Below are positions 46,701 to 54,821 of a DNA stretch of 64,000 nucleotides, in pieces; positions within the stretch are counted from its first letter, which is position 1, and every line of letters begins with the position of its first letter. The notes under the pieces were generated by a model. That model worked only from the letters and a program-made list of their open reading frames with translations. It was not told where the DNA came from and ran no database searches. The translations under genes and the position numbers were made by a program. The stretch is from Bacillota bacterium (GTDB taxonomy: Bacteria > Bacillota > Clostridia > Lachnospirales > Lachnospiraceae), in contig JAEYPP010000017.1 of NCBI GenBank assembly GCA_023410575.1, positions 1 to 64,000 on the forward strand. The letters run 5' to 3'.

Positions 46701-48129
46701 CAATAACTGCTAATTCCTTTTCCCTACGAAGCTCTTGTTCACAAGTAGCTTCTAGCTTACTTGTTAGGTCAAGTTGTAATTTTTTGAGTTCCTCAAGCTC
46801 AGAAGATAATTGCTTGGATAACGAATCAAAGTATTCCTTTACAAAATAAACATAAGTTGCAACTTCCTCATTTAATCCAGCATTCTTACTTTGAATTACA
46901 CGTAAAGCTTCTGTCGCTTCATTTCTCTTTTGTTTTTCCTGTAAATATTGCATGTACTCATTCATACATTCCTTTTGATAAAGAGAAACTCTTAATTCTT
47001 CTTTAGCCTTATTAACGCTTTGATGTGCTTTCGATAAGTCGTCAATTTCTTCTTGTACTAGTTTTTTGCTGCATTCATTTTGATAAACTTTACTTTGCTC
47101 TAGCTTCTTTTTATAGATAAATCCACTGGCTCTTAACTCTTCTATTTCTGCACTCTGCTTCTCATATTGAGCATTTGTAATTCGTTCTGATTGCTTTGCA
47201 AGTGTATAAGCATGAACTAAATCACGCTCACATGTTTCGATTTCTTGATAGACATGTAAAAGCGTTTCTAGTCGAGAAGAAAAGCTATTTAATAGCTCCA
47301 TCTGTTTGTCATAGTTATTTATTTCTCGCTTTCTCTGTGTAAGTTCCATTAACTTTTCGCGAATATCTAAAAGCGTCTTTGACATCGACTCCTCTTCTCC
47401 AACTGTTGATTTTAATTGAATTGATTTTTGAATAATCTCCTCAATTAATAAATCTTCAACTACTTTTCGTGTTGTTTTATAGTTGGTCTCAAAGTAAGTA
47501 CGTACATGACCTTCTGTTTTATTAATTCCACGAATGATTTCCCATTCACTCTCATATAACCCATACTTACTAATAAAAGCCTGATAATCCCTTTTAACAT
47601 CAAAAATACGTACAATTAATGAATTATCACGCTCTAGGTCTTTCAAATATTTTTTTAAACCAGAATAAGTAATTCGTTCCTTATCCTTTACTAAAGGAAG
47701 ATTACGAATATCATTTTCGTTATATTCTCGGTAAAAGATACAATAATTAAAGTATTCTATCGATGCTGCTTCTTTTACTTTCTCCTCGTCTGACTCCTTT
47801 TGTGATGCTCTCTTTGCACAGAACCCAGTCGTCATATACTGATATCCGTTAGCAACATCCACATCATCCAAACGCCACTCAATTAAAGAATGAATTGTCT
47901 GACTTCCATCCCCAGTACGAAATAGTTTTTCCACCGGTTGTTTTTCATCAAGTGTGCAATTTGGAAGAACGTTTTGGAGCATAAGAAGCATTAATACACT
48001 TTTACCACCACCATTTGCCAAGTCATAAAGAGTGTTGTGACAAAAAGGTTTCATAATAAAATCATCATAGGCTTGCGTTCCAAAATTATATTTAACATTA
48101 TTAACACGGATACGATTAATATGTGGCAC
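43705..48129 (-). CDS. Giant SMC-like coiled-coil ATPase (MukB/JetC-type)
   Basis: A 1474-residue ATPase with the plan of an SMC/MukB/JetC protein. The head starts HINRIRVNNVKYNFG with Walker A ANGGGKS (38-44), two long coiled-coil arms (about 230-620 and 770-1230) flank a hinge-like central domain (about 630-770, with VPFLPYSLVISNGYEQS), and the C-terminal head carries the signature STGQSQG (1345-1351) and Walker B VIFIDNPFG, where Asp1384 is followed by Asn instead of the usual catalytic Glu. The start is a GTG after AGGAGG, overlapping the end of the KITE-like gene by 14 nt; a reading frame 22 codons longer lacks support. It would use ATP to extrude or cut-mark DNA loops with the two upstream gene products. 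Confidence 0.8.
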   Translation of the reverse strand: MPHINRIRVNNVKYNFGTQAYDDFIMKPFCHNTLYDLANGGGKSVLMLLMLQNVLPNCTLDEKQPVEKLFRTGDGSQTIHSLIEWRLDDVDVANGYQYMTTGFCAKRASQKESDEEKVKEAASIEYFNYCIFYREYNENDIRNLPLVKDKERITYSGLKKYLKDLERDNSLIVRIFDVKRDYQAFISKYGLYESEWEIIRGINKTEGHVRTYFETNYKTTRKVVEDLLIEEIIQKSIQLKSTVGEEESMSKTLLDIREKLMELTQRKREINNYDKQMELLNSFSSRLETLLHVYQEIETCERDLVHAYTLAKQSERITNAQYEKQSAEIEELRASGFIYKKKLEQSKVYQNECSKKLVQEEIDDLSKAHQSVNKAKEELRVSLYQKECMNEYMQYLQEKQKRNEATEALRVIQSKNAGLNEEVATYVYFVKEYFDSLSKQLSSELEELKKLQLDLTSKLEATCEQELRREKELAVIDNLYQTAKANNKEAQNALASKKFEAGILLSEEISQALQENEKNLKRLQHELETGNSKNKEVLEKEKSILIAYEKLKYEINLLEDKKSQQQAFLNQYEKDKKKAEQLLVAYGKSNYNALAEEIHSRLKKSIQQVIGLRQEQNIYKEELKRLERGDFALDDTIIMQAKEYLLTRYQTQVMTGGEYLNQFNVKKRSELLSLVPFLPYSLVISNGYEQSYEDIKLYGKEFDNVVIPIINGLVLEHSNPLFRKEEILLVSKDHSLLYDEKRLLNEKEHLRQKISELTAKIHRLEEQETTYSEDETYIQVFVTTTFKRYQEFVEQSQLTMQEIVHCKEQGQQFELQLNDIRQEAIKLETSVTQMEEELSNQKTLQHTLHDLIELVDKVDCLNREENAYQGKAKRISIELEKLSEEKKNMESMLVTMRYQETSKNSRLNEITTLWDTKYKMFYVDGSYQKPNLTMEEMLERLNGYLQAMQSKYTDLEDKNRLINSYVQAMNRCLKSIESKGMSVAELERIRKEDRLIETMEDELIKLSNQLEQTSRECSRLEKELLEKKSIYNRYEGMIEQAISVYEQNYGAYSSDSMKEVDLSLLLKEAEQKIALAQQKEKQLSAGLNELLKVANSYQTVAKDIERILRDREVLLDVSTNQEQVSVLENLQTTYKQLEKQWYSYEKGKRTKLEEFTHNKQKTIQALIALNASGLAQEIDANVHIPMSFKEAMSLIQNFTEVCECLALEKDRITQSVQDMQSIKDNFENQCLQRCIHIKTELERLPKLSKITLHNEQIPMISLSIPYIKEEFFKDKMSEYIDEIVNATDTFSDYLERLKYIRNALSLKKLFSVIVTDMNAIKLSLYKRERVKEQSRHLRYEEAVGSTGQSQGIYTQFLIAIITYISNVNSRRVDNDSLRKVIFIDNPFGAAKDVYIWEPIFELLKQNKVQLIVPARGTTPAITSRFDVNYVLGQKLINNRQQTVVVDYHSAVEARETEFAPLKYEQTSFDLFKEE

Positions 48130-48856
48130 GTTCGTCTTCCTCCTTTTTCGCAAGATCTCTTTGCATCTCAAATAGACGACCTTGCTCCTGCTCAAAATAA
48201 TTTTTTATTATTGCGTGAAAACGAATCGTTGGATAATAACGTTCCTGCGCTTCAACAAAAAGATTTTGCGATATTAAGAAGTTAAATACCAACTTAACAT
48301 ATCCTGCCTTAGAACCACGTCCTGCTCGTATCCCTTGTGCATCTTCATTCGACATAACTGGTAACTCATCCCAAGTAATTGCCAATGTTTCAAAGCTTGT
48401 CTCCTCTAATTCGTTACGAACTAATAAGTTGATGTTTTGAATCGAACTCCTTAAACTTCTTTCGACTGCTTCAATAACATCATTGATCTTTATATATTCA
48501 GTAAATGTATACGTGGCAGAATCACTATAAAAGCAAGTCATGATACTAAAAATAATATAATAGGTTAAATATAGCTCTCTATTTAACCTCAACCCCATGC
48601 TCCTCTTAAGTTCTTCATTCGAATAACCAAAAACACGATTGTTTGTACCAGCAGACACAAAAAGAGAATAATTATAATCGTATAACTTTAAATTCAGAGT
48701 GTTAAGCATATGATCTACCATATCATTTACTTGTGCATTTCCAGTATATGCTTCATACAAATCTGCATTCTTTCCACTGTCCATGCTGATTTCTTCCCCA
48801 ATTAAAAGCGCTTGAAACACTTCCATTGCAAGATTAAAGTTTTTATCATTCATCAT
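48116..48856 (-). CDS. KITE-like subunit (MukE/JetB-type; DUF6063-like)
   Basis: A 246-residue mostly helical protein between the kleisin-like and SMC-like genes. Position, size and the winged-helix-like C-terminal segment (SKAGYVKLVFNFLISQNLFV) match the MukE/MksE/JetB role, bridging kleisin and SMC head. It ends ERATY within the start of the SMC-like gene. The first ATG is spaced 8 nt from TAGGAG. I recognise it by context more than by motif; DUF6063 proteins of Lachnospiraceae have this layout. Confidence 0.65.
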   Translation of the reverse strand: MMNDKNFNLAMEVFQALLIGEEISMDSGKNADLYEAYTGNAQVNDMVDHMLNTLNLKLYDYNYSLFVSAGTNNRVFGYSNEELKRSMGLRLNRELYLTYYIIFSIMTCFYSDSATYTFTEYIKINDVIEAVERSLRSSIQNINLLVRNELEETSFETLAITWDELPVMSNEDAQGIRAGRGSKAGYVKLVFNFLISQNLFVEAQERYYPTIRFHAIIKNYFEQEQGRLFEMQRDLAKKEEDERATY

Positions 48857-48871
48857 AATTCTAACTCCTAT

Positions 48872-50458
48872 CTACTGTCGCAAACGAACAAACACAATAT
48901 TAGAAGTGATAAATTGTCGCTCACCATCAATCATTGTGATTGTATGCTCAATCGAATCTGACTCTATACTTATATTCTCAAAGGTTGAAGATAATTGTAA
49001 AGAAAAGTCTAACTTTTTATATTTTGCATTCGCCTCAATTTCTAAAAACTTGGCTAATATTGCATCAAAAAAGGTATCTTGATTTTTTATTATCTCTCCT
49101 AAATGATACTCTTTCTTTTGACATAGATGAACTAAGAAAGAATAGTAATCGCTATTTTTAAATATTTCATCAAAGAAAGTAAGTTCTAGTTCCTCATTAA
49201 ATTCCTTAAGTGTGAAAGTATCTCTTACCAACAGGGTTTGAAGTAAGACCTTTAACATTGCAAAATAGTTTTCTGATATTCTCTCCTCTTCGAGCTCATC
49301 ATCAAAACGATATACTTCCTCCTTGCTTTCCTTGATTTCCTCCTTAGCCTCTTCTTTATTCGCTGCATTAGTCAATATCTCATCGATATTACCTAGAGAA
49401 AAACTCTTTTTAAGGAATGGATTGCACATCGGTTTCACAAGAGAAGATAAAATCGAGACATCGTTAGAGCTCTTTGAATTTTCTACATAACGGTTAAAAT
49501 CAAATGCATTCCGTAAACGGCTATATTTATATTTGCTTATAATCTCATCCGATTTTACTTGCAACTCCATACAGTCTGATAACAAAGCCGAATGGTGATT
49601 CATGGCTCTTTGTAGTTGAATCTCAAGTTCATAGATATCTTCTAATGTCTTAGTATATTCAACTCCATTCCCATGCTCTTTCGCCAAACCTTCTGCTTTA
49701 TTTAATGCCTGCTCGATAAGGTCCTTATTTCGAATAAAAGCCTTTTGTTCCTCGTCAAACCATTGCATACCTGTTTTTTGGAAATCCTCGAGTGCTTTCA
49801 CTCCTTCAAAAACATTCATTCCAAGAAGTAATAATACCTCCTGCTTTTTCAAACGTAGCTTAACTACTTCGGTATTAATACGCTTAACAACATCGGTACC
49901 ACCTTTAAAGTTCTTCGTAGCTATCATCTTTTCTAGTAGTAATTGCTGTATGCTGATTTTACTCTCTTCTTTTACCTCTTTTGTTTCTAGATAGAATTCA
50001 ATCGCATCAGAGGTTATCGAATAAACAATTAAGTTACCTACCAGTTTTGATTCAATTAAACGCATACGGGCAGTTTTTACCTTCTTTATTGCTGGGTCAA
50101 AGTAATCCATTGTAAATGGTTTCCCATCATTTTTTATCTTATCAAAGATATAATCCGATATTTCTTTTGACTCTTCTATCGTCAATTTTAAATCAAAATC
50201 GGATGCAAGTATACCTCCGATAAAATCCGTAACTTCCTGATAAGATAAAGCTCGATCATTAAAATGATTTTCTTCAATAAAATAACGAAGTACTGCCATC
50301 GTTATGTATCCCATATCTACGACTTCATACTTTCCATCTCGAAATTGTGAAAGACTCGTTTCTTGCAGACGAAAAAATGGACTATACTTCTTAAGATAAT
50401 TCATACGATCACTATGGTTATTTATTATATCACTACGTAATATATAATTGTTTCTCAT
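48872..50458 (-). CDS. Kleisin-like subunit (MukF/JetA-type; DUF5716-like)
   Basis: A 528-residue protein with N-terminal winged-helix-like segments (about 1-130: KKYSPFFRLQ, TMAVLRYFIEEN) and a helical middle (about 180-330: LLLEKMIATKNFKGGTDVV). An acidic linker (about 370-390) and a C-terminal winged-helix-like segment (VHLCQKKEYHLGEII) follow. This is the plan of MukF, MksF and Wadjet JetA. RBS is GGAGGAAG. It lies 15 nt before the KITE-like gene. A terminator-like hairpin separates it from the gene upstream. Confidence 0.7.
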   Translation of the reverse strand: MRNNYILRSDIINNHSDRMNYLKKYSPFFRLQETSLSQFRDGKYEVVDMGYITMAVLRYFIEENHFNDRALSYQEVTDFIGGILASDFDLKLTIEESKEISDYIFDKIKNDGKPFTMDYFDPAIKKVKTARMRLIESKLVGNLIVYSITSDAIEFYLETKEVKEESKISIQQLLLEKMIATKNFKGGTDVVKRINTEVVKLRLKKQEVLLLLGMNVFEGVKALEDFQKTGMQWFDEEQKAFIRNKDLIEQALNKAEGLAKEHGNGVEYTKTLEDIYELEIQLQRAMNHHSALLSDCMELQVKSDEIISKYKYSRLRNAFDFNRYVENSKSSNDVSILSSLVKPMCNPFLKKSFSLGNIDEILTNAANKEEAKEEIKESKEEVYRFDDELEEERISENYFAMLKVLLQTLLVRDTFTLKEFNEELELTFFDEIFKNSDYYSFLVHLCQKKEYHLGEIIKNQDTFFDAILAKFLEIEANAKYKKLDFSLQLSSTFENISIESDSIEHTITMIDGERQFITSNIVFVRLRQ

Positions 50459-50468
50459 TCTTCCTCCG

Positions 50469-50496
50469 AAAAGAAACTGTCCCCAAGTGGGGACAG
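50469..50496 (-). terminator. Intercistronic terminator or attenuator
   Basis: CTGTCCCC pairs with GGGGACAG (50477-50484 and 50489-50496) around a 4-nt loop, followed on the minus strand by TTTCTTTT and then directly by the kleisin-like RBS. It should reduce readthrough from the 770-residue gene into the SMC genes. Confidence 0.75.
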
Positions 50497-50520
50497 CCTC
50501 ATACTCACTATAAACAGCCC

Positions 50521-52833
50521 TTATCGCCGATAGTAATCTAATGTATCTGTTATTTCCTTGGTTATGGTTGCATTATCTTTTTGCATAGCATGCATTCGTA
50601 GTTCGTATTCATGAATTTTTTTTGCGGTCTCTCGCTGATAGCGGGCATACGCATCTGCAAACATTGGTTGCGTCATACTCTTTAGTCGAATCTCCTTTGA
50701 GAATGGGCAGTAAGTCGCCATAATCTCTCGAACTACTCTACTTAATCGTATTGCTCCATTTGCCTCTGCCTTTATCCAAGCTTCATAATCAAGAACAAAT
50801 ACTTCCCGGCTATTATTTCTTGCTTTTTGAATCTGAAGTTTTAATTTTTCTTTACGTTCCTCTGTAAGCTCATGATTCTTCCGATAAAATTGAAGGTAAT
50901 CCATGTACTCACTTGTTAGTGATTTATGCTTCAGATTATTCCAAGCAGCTCCTTGAATACAACGGCATAGTTCCCAACGGAAACGGCCAAATAATCTTAT
51001 CATAACATCGTCCAAATTGGAATCCAAAAAGATTGGTAATACAAATCTTCCTGGATTGGTTCTTCTTTTCCCACTAATCTCTTGCCACATCGAAGATGAA
51101 CTACCTGCAATTGGCATTAAGATAATATCTGGAAATACCTGTGTCATAATATATTCTTTTTCAATTTTGGCCTCTTGGTTTGCATACATACTTTCTCGGT
51201 AAAACACAGAGTAATCAATCGCTAAAATACGTTCAAAAGCTTGATGTATACGCTCCCTTGTTAAGAATTCCTTTTCTGGATAATTTAGAAAGATTTCCTT
51301 GTATAAGAATGGAACAAATGTCGAAATCTGACCATGTACTATTTTATTATTTACCTTAAACATATTAGAAATTTCAAATTGAAGTCGTTCCTTTGGATTA
51401 TTAAGTCTTGCTTTTTCTTCTTCCTCTGTCATCGGTTCTGACTTCCTTAGGTGGCGAAGATAATCAGAGTATTCTTGGTCAAATTCGTTTTTTGACGGAT
51501 CCTTTTTCCCCTCATACACAAGCTTTAACCATTCGTATACTGTATATATCTTAACATCATAGTCGTTTTGATCCAAGGAAAGTCGATATAGAGATATGAT
51601 TTGCTCTTCACTTAATAATCGTTCATCTAGTAAGCCAAAGTTTAAAAATAGTTCTATCGTCTTTGGAATTGTGTCTGATTTATACGCAACATAGAATACA
51701 TCCTCATACAATTCATAAAATAAAGTTGTCAACTCCCTACGACATATTCGTACTTCATCCGAAGCGGCAAATTGATCTGGCAAATTTACAAATTCATTCA
51801 TTGCACTTACTAACTTTATTTCCTTCTCTTTTTCAAGTGTAGAATAATTTAAAATTTGCCTCAATGTATCCTGACAGCTTCTAAGTATCTCTTCCTGTGT
51901 CAACTTCTCCTTCTTATCTTGATTGATTGAATTCATATCACCAGATATTAAACTACAATACATTTCTTCAAAATTCTTTCGATTAATAGGTAGTGTATAG
52001 TTTGTACTTCTCTCAAATAATAAATCTGTTCGATTAATTTCATCAACCATAGAATCAATAGACTCCATGATTTCACTTGAATAGATACCATTATTTTTAT
52101 TCATCAAGAAAAGTTCCGACATATTACGGAATAATGATGGCTCATTTCCATTCATAATTAATTTAAAAACATCACTAATATAAGCTGTCAGTTCCAAGCT
52201 TTCCATGATCATAGCTGCAATGATACCTGCTGACTCTTCTATATGTCGCATTGTCATAAACGTACTGATACTAAAGTAATCCTTCATTGTAGCAATAGGT
52301 ACTTTTGAGCACTCCAAATAGTACTCTATCAAAACAGAATCTATCGGAATATCGTTCGCATAAGGTTCCATTCGTTCAATAAGTGGATTTGCAAGGAATC
52401 GATGTTTATAACTCATACAGTAGGTACTGTATTTTTTATAAGTCTCTTGTACAAAATTATATAGAAAATCCGAGCGTTCCTTTAATTCATCTACTACAAC
52501 ATTCATCTTTTTTATGTAATTACAAAGCGAATATATCATTAAACCATGATACTCTTTATTTATTGAAAATATGCCTTCCAAATCTGCAGGTTTACTTACA
52601 GGGAATGGATAAACTACTACATCTTCCTGTACAACATACTCACTTAAATATTTTCCTATATATAAGTCTGGTATCCCTATGATATTTCCTTGAAAAAGCG
52701 TTATTTTACTTCCTTTATTTTTAGCCAAGATATGACCTTTTAATATAATGCAAATGTGCGTCACCATTTCTTTTTCTTGAAAGATAACAGTATCCTTCAC
52801 TAATTGATTTACTTCATTTGATTTTAGTAGCAA
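50521..52833 (-). CDS. 770-residue protein with cyclic-nucleotide-binding-like N-terminus
   Basis: I do not recognise the full protein. Residues about 1-100 read like a cNMP-binding (CAP/Crp-type) barrel: VTHICIILKGHILAK, ITLFQGNIIGIPDLYIG and EYVVQEDVVVYPFP. The remainder is long, helical and polar, with an aromatic-rich C-terminal region (about 560-700: RTNPGRFVLPIFLD, RLFGRFRWELCRCIQG) and no obvious nuclease, TOPRIM or HTH motif. The start is a TTG 7 nt after GGGAGG. It precedes the kleisin/KITE/SMC genes by 62 nt on the same strand. It might sense a nucleotide or load the complex. It is not JetD-like. Confidence 0.6.
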   Translation of the reverse strand: MLLKSNEVNQLVKDTVIFQEKEMVTHICIILKGHILAKNKGSKITLFQGNIIGIPDLYIGKYLSEYVVQEDVVVYPFPVSKPADLEGIFSINKEYHGLMIYSLCNYIKKMNVVVDELKERSDFLYNFVQETYKKYSTYCMSYKHRFLANPLIERMEPYANDIPIDSVLIEYYLECSKVPIATMKDYFSISTFMTMRHIEESAGIIAAMIMESLELTAYISDVFKLIMNGNEPSLFRNMSELFLMNKNNGIYSSEIMESIDSMVDEINRTDLLFERSTNYTLPINRKNFEEMYCSLISGDMNSINQDKKEKLTQEEILRSCQDTLRQILNYSTLEKEKEIKLVSAMNEFVNLPDQFAASDEVRICRRELTTLFYELYEDVFYVAYKSDTIPKTIELFLNFGLLDERLLSEEQIISLYRLSLDQNDYDVKIYTVYEWLKLVYEGKKDPSKNEFDQEYSDYLRHLRKSEPMTEEEEKARLNNPKERLQFEISNMFKVNNKIVHGQISTFVPFLYKEIFLNYPEKEFLTRERIHQAFERILAIDYSVFYRESMYANQEAKIEKEYIMTQVFPDIILMPIAGSSSSMWQEISGKRRTNPGRFVLPIFLDSNLDDVMIRLFGRFRWELCRCIQGAAWNNLKHKSLTSEYMDYLQFYRKNHELTEERKEKLKLQIQKARNNSREVFVLDYEAWIKAEANGAIRLSRVVREIMATYCPFSKEIRLKSMTQPMFADAYARYQRETAKKIHEYELRMHAMQKDNATITKEITDTLDYYRR

Positions 52834-52965
52834 ATTGACGCCTCCCTATGTAATAGATATTAAAATACCCTATGTTTATTATAATCGAAATAGATGAGTT
52901 GGGAAAGACAATTTTATAGAAAAAATGTAATACTTATTCACTATATGACGAATTATAGAGAACTA

Positions 52966-53094
52966 AGTGTTTTGCTTGCGAAACATTGGCGCCAAGCGCT
53001 GTCACGTAAGCGACATCTTCATATAGCGCTTGTGTATCCTACGGAGCATTTTATATATTAGGAAATTCAGAGAAATTTCCTAATATATAAAAAA
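52966..53094. repeat. Intergenic repeat copy A (full length)
   Basis: The complete element. A 5' part has CAAGCGCT (52993-53000) that can pair with AGCGCTTG (about 53025-53032). A 3' part has ATCCTACGGAGC followed by a hairpin TATATTAGGAAATT / AATTTCCTAATATA (about 53053-53087). The 5' part is shared with copy B, the 3' part with copy C. It ends in an A-run that forms the T-run of the SRP RNA terminator on the minus strand. Confidence 0.8.
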
Positions 53095-53121
53095 AATGTC
53101 ATTCACAATTGTGAAGACATT
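53087..53121 (-). terminator. Terminator of the SRP RNA gene
   Basis: AATGTC (53095-53100) pairs with GACATT (53116-53121), extended by the inner palindrome TTCACAATTGTGAA, then a minus-strand T-run. It begins about 40 nt after the RNA's 3' end. Confidence 0.85.
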
Positions 53122-53162
53122 CAAGTTTCTCATTAACATATATTGAGATAATATTTATTTAT

Positions 53163-53431
53163 AATCCGTGCGTCTTGCTTCGAATACTTACCACAAACGT
53201 TACCTTTATAGTTAACTCGGTCCAGGCTACCTCGCGGCACACGAGAGGTTTTGCTTAGTGCTGCTGCATTCCTGCCCTGACACGGTTCACAAATTCCCAT
53301 TGCGCAAGACCCAAACGTCAACGCCACTTGTAAAGGGCAGCTATGCAATAATAATACCCTAGGCAAGACATCACCCCTGCTATAGCGGATTGCAGGTACA
53401 GGGCACCGCTATCTCCCCGGCTGCACGGAAA
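53163..53431 (-). ncRNA. ffs: Signal recognition particle RNA, large bacterial type
   Basis: RNA scaffold of the SRP that, with Ffh, targets membrane proteins. On the minus strand the ends pair (CCGTGC with GCACGG). The apical helix-8 sequence GTGTCAGGGCAGGAATGCAGCAGCACTAAGC is present in pieces (for example GGCAGGAATGCAGCAGCA). A 5' Alu-type domain (GCCGGGGAGATAGCGGTGCC) marks the roughly 270-nt large form. Ends are estimated from P1 pairing. Confidence 0.93.
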
Positions 53432-53474
53432 CTTTATAACAATTTAATGCCTTATGAAATGAAAGGCAATACTA

Positions 53475-53503
53475 AGTATACTTAATTCCAGGTATAATGT
53501 CAA
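53475..53503 (-). promoter_or_regulatory. SRP RNA promoter
   Basis: Minus-strand consensus TTGACA (53498-53503), 17 nt, TATACT (53475-53480). The predicted transcript start lies about 35-40 nt upstream of the mature RNA, so a short 5' leader is expected. Confidence 0.85.
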
Positions 53504-53597
53504 GGACTTACTTATGCAAAATTAATCTTGACATAACGGTCATTCCATATAATGATATAGTTAATTAATTTAAGTAAAATGCTTGAAGGGATATAAA

Positions 53598-54086
53598 ATG
53601 GACGAAAAATTTATGAAGGCTGCAATTCGTGAGGCTCTTAAAGCTGAAAAAATCGATGAAGTGCCGATTGGCTGTGTTATCGTAAATGATGGAAAAATTA
53701 TTGCCAGAGCATATAATAAAAGAAATACTAGTAAAACTACATTGGCACATGCTGAAGTTCTCGCAATCGGTAAAGCAAGCAAAAAATTAGGTGACTGGCG
53801 ATTAGAAGGCTGTACGATGTATGTTACACTCGAACCCTGCCAAATGTGTGCAGGTGCAATTGTACAATCTAGAATGGATCGAGTTGTTGTTGGCGCAATG
53901 AATCCCAAGGCGGGTTGTGCTGGTTCTATCTTTAATCTATTACAGGTACAAGAATTTAACCATCAAGTTGACTTAACAACTGGTGTTCTTGAAGAAGAAT
54001 GTAAGAAAATGATGCAAGACTTTTTTATTAATTTAAGAAAAAAGAAAAAATCACAAAAAGTTTCATCACAGGAGGCAAAGGAATGA
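53598..54086 (+). CDS. tadA: tRNA-specific adenosine deaminase
   Basis: Converts the wobble A34 of tRNA-Arg(ACG) to inosine. 162 residues; zinc site His51-Ala-Glu53 (LAHAEVLAI) and Cys81, Cys84 (PCQMCAG). The ATG after AAGGG was chosen; a TTG five codons upstream is also in frame. The neighbouring radical-SAM gene overlaps by 4 nt (ATGA), so they are translationally coupled. A candidate TTGACA lies upstream but the -10 spacing is ambiguous. Confidence 0.95.
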   Translation: MDEKFMKAAIREALKAEKIDEVPIGCVIVNDGKIIARAYNKRNTSKTTLAHAEVLAIGKASKKLGDWRLEGCTMYVTLEPCQMCAGAIVQSRMDRVVVGAMNPKAGCAGSIFNLLQVQEFNHQVDLTTGVLEEECKKMMQDFFINLRKKKKSQKVSSQEAKE

Positions 54087-54778
54087 ATATTCATGGTTTT
54101 TATAAGCTAACACTATTAGATTACCCAGAACATATAGCCTGCAGTATCTTCACAGGAGGATGTAACTTCCGATGCCCCTTTTGCCATAATGCCTCATTAG
54201 TCACACATATTACAAGTGATACCTTATTGCAAGAAAACAATATTCTAGCTTATTTGAATACAAGAGTAGGAATTCTTGAAGGTGTTTGTATTACTGGTGG
54301 AGAGCCTACCTTGCAACCTGACTTAAAAGAGTTTCTTGTTAAGTTAAAAGCGTTAGGATTTTTAATTAAGCTAGATACCAATGGAACTAATCCTATACTA
54401 CTAAAAGAGCTAATACAGGAGAAGCTAGTGGACTACATTGCCATGGACATTAAGAATTCAAAAGACAAGTATGAAAAAACAATTGGAATCTCACCTTTTG
54501 ACATTTCACTAGTATCGCAATCAATCCGCATTATCATTGATTCTGGTATCGCACATGAATTTAGAACAACTGTAGTGAAGGAATTACATACACTAGAGGA
54601 TTTTCGTGATATTTCTACAATGATAGCTGGCTGCTCTCATTATTATCTACAAGCCTTTGTAGATTCCGGAGATCTCATTCAAAAGGATATGTCTGGTTTA
54701 TCCAAACAAGAAATGAAAGAACTAATTGAAAAAGTACGTGTTATCATTCCTAATGTTGAAGGCCGAGGCATAGAATAA
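54083..54778 (+). CDS. Radical-SAM activase (anaerobic NrdG-like)
   Basis: A 231-residue radical-SAM protein. The cluster-binding CxxxCxxC is CNFRCPFC (Cys27, 31, 34), followed by GGEPTLQPDL. The size and start (YKLTLLDYPEHIACSIFTGGC) match activators of the anaerobic ribonucleotide reductase (NrdG2/PflA-like). The partner glycyl-radical enzyme is not in the window. It starts in the tadA stop (ATGA) after GGAGG. Confidence 0.87.
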   Translation: MNIHGFYKLTLLDYPEHIACSIFTGGCNFRCPFCHNASLVTHITSDTLLQENNILAYLNTRVGILEGVCITGGEPTLQPDLKEFLVKLKALGFLIKLDTNGTNPILLKELIQEKLVDYIAMDIKNSKDKYEKTIGISPFDISLVSQSIRIIIDSGIAHEFRTTVVKELHTLEDFRDISTMIAGCSHYYLQAFVDSGDLIQKDMSGLSKQEMKELIEKVRVIIPNVEGRGIE

Positions 54779-54821
54779 ATAAACAAGAACGGCACTTAGA
54801 AATCATTCCATTGGAGGACAT

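Noticed and set aside
47000..48195. SMC-like gene starting at 48195
   Set aside because: The frame can be read 22 codons further, but the GTG at 48129 has a perfect AGGAGG at the right distance and begins at the conserved head sequence.
50521..52833. JetD assignment for the 770-residue protein
   Set aside because: No TOPRIM-like acidic motif or JetD-sized domain is visible, and the N-terminus resembles a cyclic-nucleotide-binding barrel. Gene position alone is not enough.
53133..53366. 77-residue minus-strand open frame
   Set aside because: It lies within the SRP RNA gene, whose paired ends, helix 8 motif, promoter and terminator are clear. The reading frame is incidental.
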